A stretch of DNA of 64,000 nucleotides, taken from NCBI GenBank assembly GCA_001898225.1, contig MKTJ01000038.1, positions 1 to 64,000 of the forward strand, written 5' to 3'. The position numbers and the translations under genes were made by a program. The notes under the pieces were generated by a model that was given only the letters and a program-made list of their open reading frames with translations, searched no databases and was not told the DNA's origin. The stretch is from Chloroflexi bacterium 54-19 (lineage in GTDB: Bacteria > Chloroflexota > Chloroflexia > Chloroheliales > Chloroheliaceae). Of the stretch, positions 50,915 to 58,981 are shown piece by piece. Within the stretch, counting starts at the first letter, position 1. Each line of letters opens with the position of its first letter.

Positions 50915-53107
50915 GTGTTAAAATTTATAAAGAGGGTTGAAAAACTCAACAATATCGCTTATATTGGCATCGTGATAAAACTAGGAAACTTTTTGAGGTC
51001 ACACGCGGCCGGTTTCCTGCTGAATTGCCTTTTAATCACAGGCGCTTTCGTCCTGTTTTTGAATCTAAGTTATCCCGGCAATACGCAGCGGTTGTCAATC
51101 GAGCGGGTCGAGGATTTTTCCGACCCGACCACCCTGAACAACCTGGAACACGGCCCGGACGGGCAGGCATTTGTTTGGACTAAAGAATCTTCCTACTTCG
51201 TCTTTGAAACATTACCGCGTTTCTTGCCCCTGACCATAACCGTAGATATAAACCTCCAACGCCCGCCGGGAGAGCAACCCGCCCACCTGGTCATAAGCGA
51301 GGTCAACCAGGGCGATTATTCTTTGATTCAGCCCATCGCCACCTTTGACTATGACCCCAAAGAGCCGGGCTTCCATCACTATACCCTGCAAATCCCGGCC
51401 ATTCCCGACCTCATGACCGGGCTGGCCCTCGAATTCAAGACCAACACTTTCGGGGTGCCGGGGGATAAACGGGTGCTGGGCGTGACCGTCGGCGACTTCA
51501 CCATTTCGGCCAACGGCGATGCCTGGTCCGGCCTGTTCGGTCCTTACCCGGTGGTGATAGTGGTGGCGCTAGTGCTGGTGCTGCTGGCAAGCTGGTTCCG
51601 GCTGGCCCGGCTCGGCTGGTTCGAAAGCGCCATCTTCCTGGGGATGTTCGCTATCGTCTGCGCCGAACAGGTCCAGTTTTTGCGTATCGCCAGCCGTTTC
51701 CTCTTGCTGTGTACCATCGGCCTGGCCGTCTGTATGGCAGTCTGGTGGGTGACCCGGCGTTTGGGCAAACCTCGCCTGGAAATCTTCGGGGTGCTGGCCG
51801 GGGTAGTTGTGCTGGTAATCTTTTTCCTCCCCAGCGACGATTTTTCGTTTGATACCAATCTCTACCGGGACTGGATTCACGACATCATGCAGTACGGGCC
51901 GTTCGACCTGTACGCCCATTCAGGTTCCTTTAACTACCTGCCGCTGATTGTCTATATTTTCTGGGTTTACGGCCACTTCATGGCCCTGTTCGGGCTGGAC
52001 GGCGGCGATTCTATCAACTTCCGGGTCTTTATGAGCCTGGTCATGCTGGCCTGTACGGTGCTGGTCTACCGGTTGTCCCGCCCCGGGGCGGCGGTGGTCC
52101 GGCGGGTGACTATCCCGGTCGTTATGGTGTTCGGTTTCAACCTGACCGTCCTCTACAATCCGACCATCTGGGGCCAGGCCGATATAGTGCTGGCCTTCAT
52201 GCTGCTGGTGAACTTCTGGCTGCTCCAGCGCCAGCGCCACCTGTCCGCCGGGCTAATGCTGGGCCTGTGTATCCTGTTCAAGCCCCAGGCTATCTTTGTG
52301 GTGCCGCTCCTGGCGGTCGTGCTGCTAAAACAGGCCGGGTGGCGCAAGACCACTCTGAGTCTTGGGTTGAGCGCGGTGCTGTGTACGGCCCTGGCCCTCC
52401 CCGTCTTTGGTTTTCGCTGGTCCGAGATTCACCAGTACATTTTCCAGGACCAACTGGTCGGCCAGTACGTGGTGGACGGGACCATCCGGGCCTATAACCT
52501 GTCGTTCCTCTTTGAGAAGACGGACCAGGTTGGCCTGATTACGAATATCGGGCTGGGGATAACCGGCCTGACCTTTGCGGCGCTGGCCCTCTACCTCTGG
52601 CGGGGCAAGACCGAGGCGGGGAGCGTGGCGATGGCGGCGGCCCTGGGCGTCCTCACTTTCTTTGCCTTCTCAATAAAAATGCACGAACGCTACCTCTATT
52701 ACGCCCTGCCCTTCCTGGCGGTGGCCCTGGCTTACGCCTGGCGGGAACGACCGGGCTGGTTCGCCCGCATGACCGGCTGGTTCACGGCGGTCTACAGCCT
52801 GGTGGCCTTGCTCGAAATGCTGGTCTCCCGGCACGTCGATTTGTCCGGCCAGATTGAGGAGAATCTCTTTAACTGGAACGTCTTTCTGATTCAAAACCGG
52901 GGTCTGCTCGAAACCGGCCTCAGCTATGCGGTGGTGGGGCTGTACTTCTGGTTGAGCGGGCTGTTCTGGGCCGGGGCCTGGCTGAACCGTCAAAAAAGGC
53001 TCGACCGGGTCATTCCACCGGCCCAACCCGTGACCGGGAGCGGGAGCGAGGAAACCGGGGGTGAGCCTGCGTCCCGGCCCCAGTTCGAAACGGTCCCGCC
53101 GAGTTAG
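50915..53107 (+). CDS. Multi-spanning GT-C-like glycosyltransferase
   Basis: 730 residues. One N-terminal span (about 31-51) is followed by an extracytoplasmic beta domain (about 55-200; LPLTITVDINLQRPPGEQPAHLVIS) and about 12 membrane spans. The loop FSFDTNLYRDWIHDIMQYGPFDLY has the acidic motif of GT-C polyprenyl-phosphate-dependent transferases (mannosyltransferase-like); later IWGQADIVLAF and KMHERYLYYALPFL fit too. Donor and acceptor are unknown; a surface polysaccharide or glycoprotein role is inferred. GTG start; the alternatives are internal. Confidence 0.82.
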   Translation: MLKFIKRVEKLNNIAYIGIVIKLGNFLRSHAAGFLLNCLLITGAFVLFLNLSYPGNTQRLSIERVEDFSDPTTLNNLEHGPDGQAFVWTKESSYFVFETLPRFLPLTITVDINLQRPPGEQPAHLVISEVNQGDYSLIQPIATFDYDPKEPGFHHYTLQIPAIPDLMTGLALEFKTNTFGVPGDKRVLGVTVGDFTISANGDAWSGLFGPYPVVIVVALVLVLLASWFRLARLGWFESAIFLGMFAIVCAEQVQFLRIASRFLLLCTIGLAVCMAVWWVTRRLGKPRLEIFGVLAGVVVLVIFFLPSDDFSFDTNLYRDWIHDIMQYGPFDLYAHSGSFNYLPLIVYIFWVYGHFMALFGLDGGDSINFRVFMSLVMLACTVLVYRLSRPGAAVVRRVTIPVVMVFGFNLTVLYNPTIWGQADIVLAFMLLVNFWLLQRQRHLSAGLMLGLCILFKPQAIFVVPLLAVVLLKQAGWRKTTLSLGLSAVLCTALALPVFGFRWSEIHQYIFQDQLVGQYVVDGTIRAYNLSFLFEKTDQVGLITNIGLGITGLTFAALALYLWRGKTEAGSVAMAAALGVLTFFAFSIKMHERYLYYALPFLAVALAYAWRERPGWFARMTGWFTAVYSLVALLEMLVSRHVDLSGQIEENLFNWNVFLIQNRGLLETGLSYAVVGLYFWLSGLFWAGAWLNRQKRLDRVIPPAQPVTGSGSEETGGEPASRPQFETVPPS

Positions 53108-53200
53108 TCCAAACTCACAATTACCTTCATTTCCTGGACACAATACCAAGTTGTACGTCCACTACTAAAGGTCTTTACAAGCAGGTAAGGTCGAACACTT

Positions 53201-53422
53201 TGTCATTCTGATGCGTAGCATCACACCCGAAGGGCGTCTCGCGCTGTTGGCGTTGGCTAAAGCCCAGGACTAGCCCTAATTTCCGGCTGAATCAGGCTTC
53301 GCCTGAGGCTCGTTGAACCTGGCATAGTCTTCGGCCTGACGTTACGCCAACGGCGCGAGATTCCGTAAGCCGCCGTTCGATTAAGTCAGGTCTCCTTTCT
53401 AAAAGCGGCTTACGGAATGACA
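53201..53422. mobile_element. MITE-like non-coding element, copy 4
   Basis: 222 bp with ends TGTCATTCTG / CGGAATGACA. The right end has the hairpin ATTCCGTAAGCCGC / GCGGCTTACGGAAT, the same 14-bp stem as copy 3 but on the opposite end. The core GAATCAGGCTTCGCCTGAGG and CGTTGAACCTGGCATAGTC match copy 3. Confidence 0.65.
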
Positions 53423-53486
53423 GGTTTGCGGCTTTACCCATAATGGGTAAGTTGTTTCAGGCATAAAACATATTCCAAAATGAAAT

Positions 53487-53519
53487 GAGCCATCCCTGAT
53501 TCAAAATTGGGGATGGCTC
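53487..53519 (-). terminator. GAGCCA-type hairpin terminator of ssb
   Basis: Stem GAGCCATCCC / GGGATGGCTC. Both exits are T-rich (TTGTTTTTTAA on plus, ATTTCATTTTGG on minus); on the minus strand it closes ssb. Confidence 0.7.
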
Positions 53520-53549
53520 TTGTTTTTTAATTCCAAACCGGGCTAAAAC

Positions 53550-53996
53550 TTAGAAGGGAATCCCTTCGGGTTCCAGTTCTTCCTCGAAGATGTTTTCGGC
53601 GGCGCGGCCATTGTTACCGTTACCACCCATGCGGCCATTCGGGGCGTCTTCCCCTTCATTCTGGCGGCTGCCCAGCATCACCATGTCGCTGGCGATAACC
53701 TCGGTGGTCGAGTGTTTCTGGCCCTGCTGGTCGGTCCAGTCGCGGGTCTGCAAACGCCCCTCGATAAAGACCGAACTTCCCTTTTTGAGATAGGTGGCGC
53801 AGGTATCGGCCAGTTTCTCCCAGGCCACTACCCGGAACCACTCGGTCTGCTCTTTCAACTGCCCGTCGCCCTGTTTGCTGGAGCGGCTCGAAGCCACCGA
53901 AAAAGTCGCTACCGAACTCCCGTTGGGGGTGATTCTCAATTCTACGTCGCGGCCCAACCGGCCACTAATCATTACCTTGTTGATGTCTCTGGACAT
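53550..53996 (-). CDS. ssb: Single-stranded DNA-binding protein
   Basis: 148 residues. An OB-fold domain (about 1-108: INKVMISGRLGRDVELRITPNG, FRVVAWEKLADTCATYLKKGS, VFIEGRLQTRDW) is followed by a short Gly/Asn-rich linker and the acidic tip EEELEPEGIPF that docks partner proteins. It protects ssDNA during replication and repair. AAAGGAG lies 10 bases before the ATG. It is not next to rpsF/rpsR, so this may be a second, stand-alone ssb. Confidence 0.96.
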   Translation of the reverse strand: MSRDINKVMISGRLGRDVELRITPNGSSVATFSVASSRSSKQGDGQLKEQTEWFRVVAWEKLADTCATYLKKGSSVFIEGRLQTRDWTDQQGQKHSTTEVIASDMVMLGSRQNEGEDAPNGRMGGNGNNGRAAENIFEEELEPEGIPF

Positions 53997-54411
53997 ACCG
54001 GCACTGCTCCTTTACTATAATTCGTACTTCCCGGCTCAATCAATTAGACCGGCTAAAATGCATATCGCCAGGCCGGAAAGTTAGTGCCACTTTGGTTTCA
54101 GTAGGCAGAGGGCAGAGGGCAGAAGTCAGAGGGCAGAGGGCAGAGGTCGGGGGCCAGAAGCCAGTTTGTCATTTCGAGGGAGGTTGTAGGCGCAAAGGAG
54201 GCCAGATAAGGGCTACTTACTGCCCTGAATTTCCTTCGATTAAATTTCCGAACAAAAACCTCTTAACAATGAAAATGGTCAACAAACTGTGATAATTAAG
54301 TAAAAAGCGTGTGACCCATTTTATACATCCCTCCCTGTCCGGTTTGTACAATGAACTCCCGGAAACACTTGAAATTATCAATCTATTTAAAACGATGAAG
54401 GGTAAAACATA
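53997..54411. other. Intergenic region before the GG-leader gene
   Basis: A heptamer array at 54099-54164 is followed by TTTGTCATTTCGAGGG, then AT-rich DNA with no clear -35/-10 pair. No other gene seen. Confidence 0.65.
54099..54164 (+). repeat. Heptamer tandem array
   Basis: About nine GGCAGAG/GTCAGAG/GCCAGAA units in a 7-bp period. Confidence 0.85.
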
Positions 54412-54678
54412 ATGAAACAGGACAAAAATATAGGCGGTCAGGCCAACGAAAAAGAATTAACCCACAAAGAACTCGAAAAGGTCAATGGCGGTTTGAAAAT
54501 GGCCCCGGCAGCCTTTGACCCTGACCTGTTCCAGGCGGACCCGCTAACCGGTGACCTCGGTGGCAGGGTCGGTGGCGGTGGTGACCCCCGGGGTCTATTC
54601 GGTGGCAGGGGCGGTATGTCCGGTGACCTCGGTAGTGGTGTACTCGGCGGCAGGGTCAGTGGTGGGGGGGATTTCTAA
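54412..54678 (+). CDS. Double-glycine-leader peptide with Gly-rich core (bacteriocin/RiPP-like precursor)
   Basis: 88 residues. The first 28 form a charged leader ending LTHKELEKVNGG, the double-glycine leader type (L-x-x-x-E-L-x-x-V-x-G-G) cut by C39-peptidase ABC exporters. Cleavage after GG would release a 60-residue core that starts LKMAPAAFDPDLFQADP and continues with Gly/Asp/Arg-rich quasi-repeats (GDLGGRVGGGGD, then GDLGSGVLGGRVSGGGDF). The core has no Cys, Ser or Thr pattern typical of lanthipeptides. GAAGGG precedes the ATG and a terminator follows. No transporter or modifying enzyme is adjacent. Confidence 0.75.
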   Translation: MKQDKNIGGQANEKELTHKELEKVNGGLKMAPAAFDPDLFQADPLTGDLGGRVGGGGDPRGLFGGRGGMSGDLGSGVLGGRVSGGGDF

Positions 54679-54770
54679 ATCCGGTGAGAAGGGTGCTACC
54701 ATCCCAACGCGTTGACCCTGCGCCAACCCATAAGGCTCTACTAAAGGCCCCGCCTTTGTAAGATTAAAGA

Positions 54771-54820
54771 AAAATAAGACCCCGGCGCTTTCCAATCTCA
54801 TAGCACCAGGGTCTTATTTT
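54771..54820 (+). terminator. Intrinsic terminator of the GG-leader gene
   Basis: Perfect 12-bp stem AAAATAAGACCC / GGGTCTTATTTT followed by GTTTTGTTT. Confidence 0.85.
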
Positions 54821-54878
54821 GTTTTGTTTAACCTGTAAAACACTAAAAACCAAAAACTAAAAACCATTGATGGCTTTA

Positions 54879-55706
54879 TCAGGTGAGTAAGCGCCGGGAC
54901 CGGGCGGCGGTTAAAATTTCCAGCCTGCTACCGCTATTGGCCTGGGGAGCTTTGAGCGGCGCCAGGGCCGGGATTGAGAACGGGTTGTCGATAAATTCCG
55001 GCGGGTTATCGCCATACCTGGCCTGGTACTGCTCGGTTCCCAGGAGGCCCAGCAGGACAAGGTAGGGTGGCTGGTTCTCGGTATGCTCCTCGAACCTGGC
55101 CCGCTCGAAATATTGGACCCGGTGAATCTTGCCATCCCCGGCCGGGGGCGGGGCGTTTGGTTCCTCGAAAACGTCGGTAAAGGGGTAGCCCTGCTGCGGC
55201 AGGCCACCGTGGTTCTGCCAGTAATCGAGGAAAATACTGCAAAGCGCGGTCACGCCTTCTATCCCAAACTCGATGCATTCCCCGGTTTCAAAATGGCGCG
55301 TGGGTAGTTCGGGCGACTCCGGTGGGTACTTGGCGTTAAACTGCTCGCGTCCCAGCAGGCCGAGCAGCACGTCGTAGGGCGGCTGGTTCTCCAGGTGTTC
55401 CTCGAACCTGGCCCGCTGGAAATACTGGACCCGGTGAATCTTGCCGTCCCCGGCGGGCGGCGGCTGGTTCAGTTCCTCGAAGACCCCGCTGATAGGAAAG
55501 CCCTGCTGGGCGAGGCCGCCATGGGCTTTCCAGTAGGTCAGGAATTTCCCGCAAACCTGGAAACCGGTTTCGGGAAAATTCTGGCAGTCGGCGGCCTGGG
55601 CTACCGAACGACTGCCAATACCGGTGATGAAAGAAGTTGCAAGTAAGGACCAGGCTAGAACAAAAGTAATGACGAACCTTACCAGGGTAGACTGAGTTTG
55701 TCGCAT
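54879..55706 (-). CDS. Secreted protein with two GGL-GYP-VQYFERARFE modules
   Basis: 275 residues. The signal peptide ends at about 38 (SVAQAADC). Two modules of about 80 residues follow: NFPETGFQVCGKFLTYWKAHGG..QGFPIS...VQYFQRARFEEH and ECIEFGIEGVTALCSIFLDYWQNHGG..QGYPFT...VQYFERARFEEH, each ending in YDVLLGLLG/YLVLLGLLG. Each module has a Cys pair that may form a disulfide. The same module occurs twice in the glycosidase at 28300. RBS AAAGGAGG is ideal. A carbohydrate or cell-wall binding role is plausible but unproven. Confidence 0.85.
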   Translation of the reverse strand: MRQTQSTLVRFVITFVLAWSLLATSFITGIGSRSVAQAADCQNFPETGFQVCGKFLTYWKAHGGLAQQGFPISGVFEELNQPPPAGDGKIHRVQYFQRARFEEHLENQPPYDVLLGLLGREQFNAKYPPESPELPTRHFETGECIEFGIEGVTALCSIFLDYWQNHGGLPQQGYPFTDVFEEPNAPPPAGDGKIHRVQYFERARFEEHTENQPPYLVLLGLLGTEQYQARYGDNPPEFIDNPFSIPALAPLKAPQANSGSRLEILTAARSRRLLT

Positions 55707-56016
55707 CGTAAAAGCCTCCTTTGCCGATATTTTTATAATGTTAAGGGAGCTTATTGAATTTTATCACGTGTGGCAACAGGTGGAAAAGCAGGGGAGGGCC
55801 TAAAATAGCAGGGCAATGCTATAACGAAACCCCCAAGGTAAGGAAGGAGTTCAAAGTAAGCCATTCGACTTATCAAGATTTAGGCGGGCCCTTTGAGGGC
55901 AAGCATTTACTTGCGCTACTACCAGAAGCTTCCCCCCGGTGGCAAAGAAAGTATAAAAATGGTAAGATTAAACGAGAGGCGTGGAAGTTGCGAGGTAGCT
56001 GGACAGAAAATTCTAA
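55707..56016. other. Intergenic region with a doubtful small ORF
   Basis: 310 bases between divergent genes. A frame beginning at TTG 55754 is described separately. No repeat-family member is present. Confidence 0.5.
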
Positions 56017-56038
56017 GTGGTACTCATTAAAGCGATAA
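55754..56038 (+). CDS. Doubtful 94-aa ORF
   Basis: The frame opens at a TTG 5 bases after AAGGGAG and ends inside the first codons of the next gene (22-base overlap). The C-terminal half is rich in Lys, Trp and Arg (SPRWQRKYKNGKIKREAWKL). It has lower GC than the neighbours and no recognised domain. It may be a real small gene coupled to the peptidase gene, or chance. Confidence 0.25.
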   Translation: MNFITCGNRWKSRGGPKIAGQCYNETPKVRKEFKVSHSTYQDLGGPFEGKHLLALLPEASPRWQRKYKNGKIKREAWKLRGSWTENSKWYSLKR

Positions 56039-57570
56039 GCCGACCCCTGGCGGCCTGGGCAGTAGCTTTAGGAATAAGCTTGCTGCTGGTGGCCTTTCCC
56101 GCGAAAGCCCAGACGACTCAATTTTTGCCCGGCACGGTCAAGGTCGAGTCTAACCAGGTTACGCCCAATTTCCCGGATACGATTGACTTTCGGTTTAGCG
56201 CCCAGACCGACCCCGGCGCGCCGGTTTTCAATACGCTCGAACTGGCCTACCGTATCGAGGGTGAGGTCGAGACCAATATCCGCCATTCCGACCTGGCTCC
56301 CGGCGACCCCCTTTCCGCCGATATTTCGATTGATACCCAGAAAGACTACCTGCCGCCCGGCACCCGCATCAGCTATTACTGGCTGCTCGGTACCAGTGGC
56401 GGCGAGACCTACCAGACCCCGACCCAGGAATTTACCTACCAGGACACTCGCTACCCTTTCAAAGAACTCAAAAGCGGCCTCTTTACGGTCCGGTGGTTCC
56501 AGGGTGACGCCGCTTTCGGCCAGGCCGCCATGAAAAGGGTTACGTCCACGGTGGATAAACTGAGCCAGCTTTACAAGGTCAACCCGGATACCCCGATAAA
56601 CCTGACTATCTACCCGGATACCCAGACCATGTTTACGGCCCTGCCGCCCAACACCCAGGAATGGGTCGGCGGGCAGGCTATTCCCGAACTCGGTACGATT
56701 GTCCTGGCGATTGCCCCCGGCGATACCGCCGAGATTGGCCGGAGTATCCCGCACGAGGTGAGCCACCAGGTCGTTTACCAGGCCACTCGCAACCCTTACA
56801 ACGTTACGCCAAAGTGGCTCGATGAAGGGCTGGCGGTCAACAACCAGGACCAGGTGGACGGCTTTTTAATCCAGGCTTTCGAGAAGGCCCGCGACGAGCG
56901 CACCCTTTTCCCTTTGCGGGTGCTGAACGGCTCCTTCCCGGCGGATAGCCAGCTTTCGTACGTGGCCTATGGCGAGAGCGTCCAGGTGGTGCGCTATATC
57001 CTGCAAAAGTACGGCAACGCGGGCATGGAGAAAATTCTCGGCTCGTTCAAACAGGGGGTCAGCTACGACGAGGCGATTCAGATTGGCCTGGGCCTCAGCC
57101 TGGACCAGCTTGACCGGGAGTGGAAGCAATCTATTGGCTACCCGGTCCCCGATTTACCGGCGCCTACGGCCACGCCAACGCCTTTAGCGGTTATCCCGAC
57201 CCCGGCGGCGCAGCCTTCCCCGACCCTGTATATCTCGCCTTCGCCCACGACAGGGAACCAGGCGACCCCGACCCAGGCGGTGGTGCCGGTGGTGAGCCCC
57301 GCCGCGACCCAGGCCGCGACCCAGGCCGTTGTCCCGGTGGTGACGCCGGATACCGCTGCGAGTGCTGCCGCGACACCGGGCAATCCCCTGCCGACAACGG
57401 CCCTGGGCGCGAGTTCACCCATCCGGGGTAACTCTACGGCCACCGCCAGCCCGGCGAACGTGAATGGTGACGGGACCAACGGGTGGTTGATAGCGGGTCT
57501 GGCCGGTACGGCTGTAATATTGTTAGGGGGCCTCGCGGTCTTCCTGGTGCTGGCGGTGCGGAAACAGTAG
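56017..57570 (+). CDS. Secreted Peptidase_MA-like zinc metalloprotease with C-terminal anchor
   Basis: 517 residues. The signal peptide ends near residue 32 (PAKAQT). A beta domain (about 35-150) precedes a gluzincin-like domain with SIPHEVSHQVVYQ (H246, E247, H250) and WLDEGLAV with E270, 20 residues after the second His, as in the Peptidase_MA family. A Pro/Thr/Ala-rich linker (about 385-480) leads to one C-terminal membrane span and an RKQ tail. GTG start with a weak RBS. The substrate is unknown. A different HExxH lipoprotein is at 3139. Confidence 0.85.
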   Translation: MVLIKAISRPLAAWAVALGISLLLVAFPAKAQTTQFLPGTVKVESNQVTPNFPDTIDFRFSAQTDPGAPVFNTLELAYRIEGEVETNIRHSDLAPGDPLSADISIDTQKDYLPPGTRISYYWLLGTSGGETYQTPTQEFTYQDTRYPFKELKSGLFTVRWFQGDAAFGQAAMKRVTSTVDKLSQLYKVNPDTPINLTIYPDTQTMFTALPPNTQEWVGGQAIPELGTIVLAIAPGDTAEIGRSIPHEVSHQVVYQATRNPYNVTPKWLDEGLAVNNQDQVDGFLIQAFEKARDERTLFPLRVLNGSFPADSQLSYVAYGESVQVVRYILQKYGNAGMEKILGSFKQGVSYDEAIQIGLGLSLDQLDREWKQSIGYPVPDLPAPTATPTPLAVIPTPAAQPSPTLYISPSPTTGNQATPTQAVVPVVSPAATQAATQAVVPVVTPDTAASAAATPGNPLPTTALGASSPIRGNSTATASPANVNGDGTNGWLIAGLAGTAVILLGGLAVFLVLAVRKQ

Positions 57571-57582
57571 ACAGAGGGCAGA

Positions 57583-57680
57583 GGTCAGTAGGCAGAGGTC
57601 AGTAGGCAGAGGTCAGTAGGCAGAGGTCAGTAGGCAGAGGTCAGTAGGCAGAGGTCAGTAGGCAGAGGTCAGTAGGCAGA
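57583..57680 (+). repeat. Seven perfect 14-bp tandem repeats
   Basis: GGTCAGTAGGCAGA repeated exactly at 57583, 57597, 57611, 57625, 57639, 57653 and 57667; each is two heptamers. An eighth copy at 57681 is degenerate. Confidence 0.95.
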
Positions 57681-57888
57681 GGTCAGAAGGCACAAGTTGT
57701 AGAGTAGCGGTAAGAAGGCAGTAGGCGGAGGGCACAAGATAGAGAATAAAAAACCCTGGCTACTGACTACTGATAGAAAGCAGGAAATGAAAAACCTGGT
57801 TACTGGCAACTGTTAGAAGGCAGAGGTTTGTACCCAAGATGGGTCTTCGCCCTTCCGCATTTTCTCGAATGGTCCTGGTTTTTACTGA

Positions 57889-57965
57889 CCTCTGGCCTCT
57901 GCCCTCTGCCTTCTGCCTACTAACTACCGGTTTTTACTGGCTACTGCCCTCTGCCTACTGACTAC
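57889..57965 (-). repeat. Heptamer tandem array, reverse orientation
   Basis: TGACCTC, TGGCCTC, TGCCCTC, TGCCTTC, TGCCTAC and similar units, ending just before the RBS of the methyltransferase gene. Confidence 0.85.
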
Positions 57966-57983
57966 TTATCTTGGGGTACTATT

Positions 57984-58673
57984 ATGAAACACAACCCTAA
58001 AATGCTGGATAAAGTCTTCTGGGGAGCCTACACGCGTTACGGCGAACCCCAGGACAAGACCGGGACCGAAAGAGCGCGGGTCGAGAATGTCCTGCGGCGG
58101 CTCGAAGAATTCGGGGCCAAACCGCCCCAGAGCGTTTTTGACGCCGGGTGCAACACCGGCACCTACACCCTGGCCCTGGCCCTGGCCGGGTACGATGCCA
58201 CCGGGGTAGATTTCGCCCCCGGTATGCTCAGCGCGGCGCGGCGGCGGGCCGAAGAACTCAAAGTCCCGGCCACATTTGGTAAAATGGACCTCGATAAGGT
58301 CTTCTGGTACGACGATAGCGAGTTCGATAACGCCATCTGTACCTCGGTCCTGCACGCGGTCAGGCGGCCCGAATGGGTGCTGGACGAACTGCGCCGGGTC
58401 ATCAAACCGGGCGGTCTCCTGTTGCTGACGGTCTGGCTCGACCAGGCCAAACACCGCGAGGCTTTCCCGCAGTTGTTCGCCAAACCGGAAAACGAGCCGG
58501 ATGCCGGGGTGGTCACGCGGTTGCGCCACGCCGTTAAAACCTTGAGCGAACCGCAGCGCCGCCTCCATTACTGGACCCCCGCCCAGATGCGCCAGGTGCT
58601 CGAAAGCCGGGACTTTGAGATTTTGCTGCTGGCCGGCGACCCGTTGCTCACGGTTGTTGTCAGGAAAAAGTAG
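57984..58673 (+). CDS. Class I SAM-dependent methyltransferase
   Basis: 229 residues. Motif I is SVFDAGCNTGTYTLALA (about 50-66), motif II VDFAPGMLSAARRRAEEL, then FDNAICTSVLHAV and RVIKPGGLLLLTVW. It is of the Methyltransf_11/25 type. The C-terminal part (RRLHYWTPAQMRQVLESRDFEIL) is like ubiquinone/tRNA-type small-molecule methylases; a role in tRNA wobble modification or lipid chemistry cannot be decided. It sits between two heptamer array pairs. Confidence 0.9.
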   Translation: MKHNPKMLDKVFWGAYTRYGEPQDKTGTERARVENVLRRLEEFGAKPPQSVFDAGCNTGTYTLALALAGYDATGVDFAPGMLSAARRRAEELKVPATFGKMDLDKVFWYDDSEFDNAICTSVLHAVRRPEWVLDELRRVIKPGGLLLLTVWLDQAKHREAFPQLFAKPENEPDAGVVTRLRHAVKTLSEPQRRLHYWTPAQMRQVLESRDFEILLLAGDPLLTVVVRKK

Positions 58674-58981
58674 TCAGAGGGCAGAAGCCAGTAGGCAGAA
58701 GGCAGAGGTCAGAAGGCAGAGGTCAGAAGGCAGAAGGCAGAAGGCAGAAGATAGAAGATAGAAGATAGAAGATAGAAAGTAGAGGGTCGAGGGCAGGGGT
58801 AGGGAATGTAAAAACTGCCTGCTAACCACTTTTAGAAGTCAGAGGTCATTTTCTAAATTCTGGCTACTGCCCTCTGCCCTCTGCCTACTGCCCTCTGGCT
58901 TCTGACTACTGGCTTGACAGTTTTTAGTCCGGTCAAGTACCATTAAATTGATATTCTTAATCTATTCAAGGAGAGGAATAG
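58674..58981. repeat. Inverted pair of heptamer arrays before glmU
   Basis: Forward units at 58674-58798 (with a GAAGATA subarray at 58746-58778), then reverse units at 58850-58913 (TGGCTAC, TGCCCTC, TGCCTAC, TGACTAC), ending just before the TTGACA at 58914. Confidence 0.85.
58914..58943 (+). promoter_or_regulatory. Promoter of the glmU-prs unit
   Basis: TTGACA (58914-58919), 18-bp spacer, TACCAT (58938-58943), about 40 bases before the TTG start. Confidence 0.55.

Larger units (their letters stand above)
53108..53549. other. Intergenic region with a MITE-like element
   Basis: Holds element copy 4 (53201-53422) and the terminator at 53487-53519; nothing else seen. Confidence 0.7.
57571..57983. 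other. Repeat-filled intergenic region
   Basis: A forward array (57571-57692), degenerate units to about 57835, and a reverse array (57889-57965) facing it; the pair is an inverted repeat. No gene seen. Confidence 0.75.

Noticed and set aside
57571..57720. CRISPR-like appearance of regular repeats
   Set aside because: The units are 7/14 bp directly abutted without spacers, and there are no cas genes.
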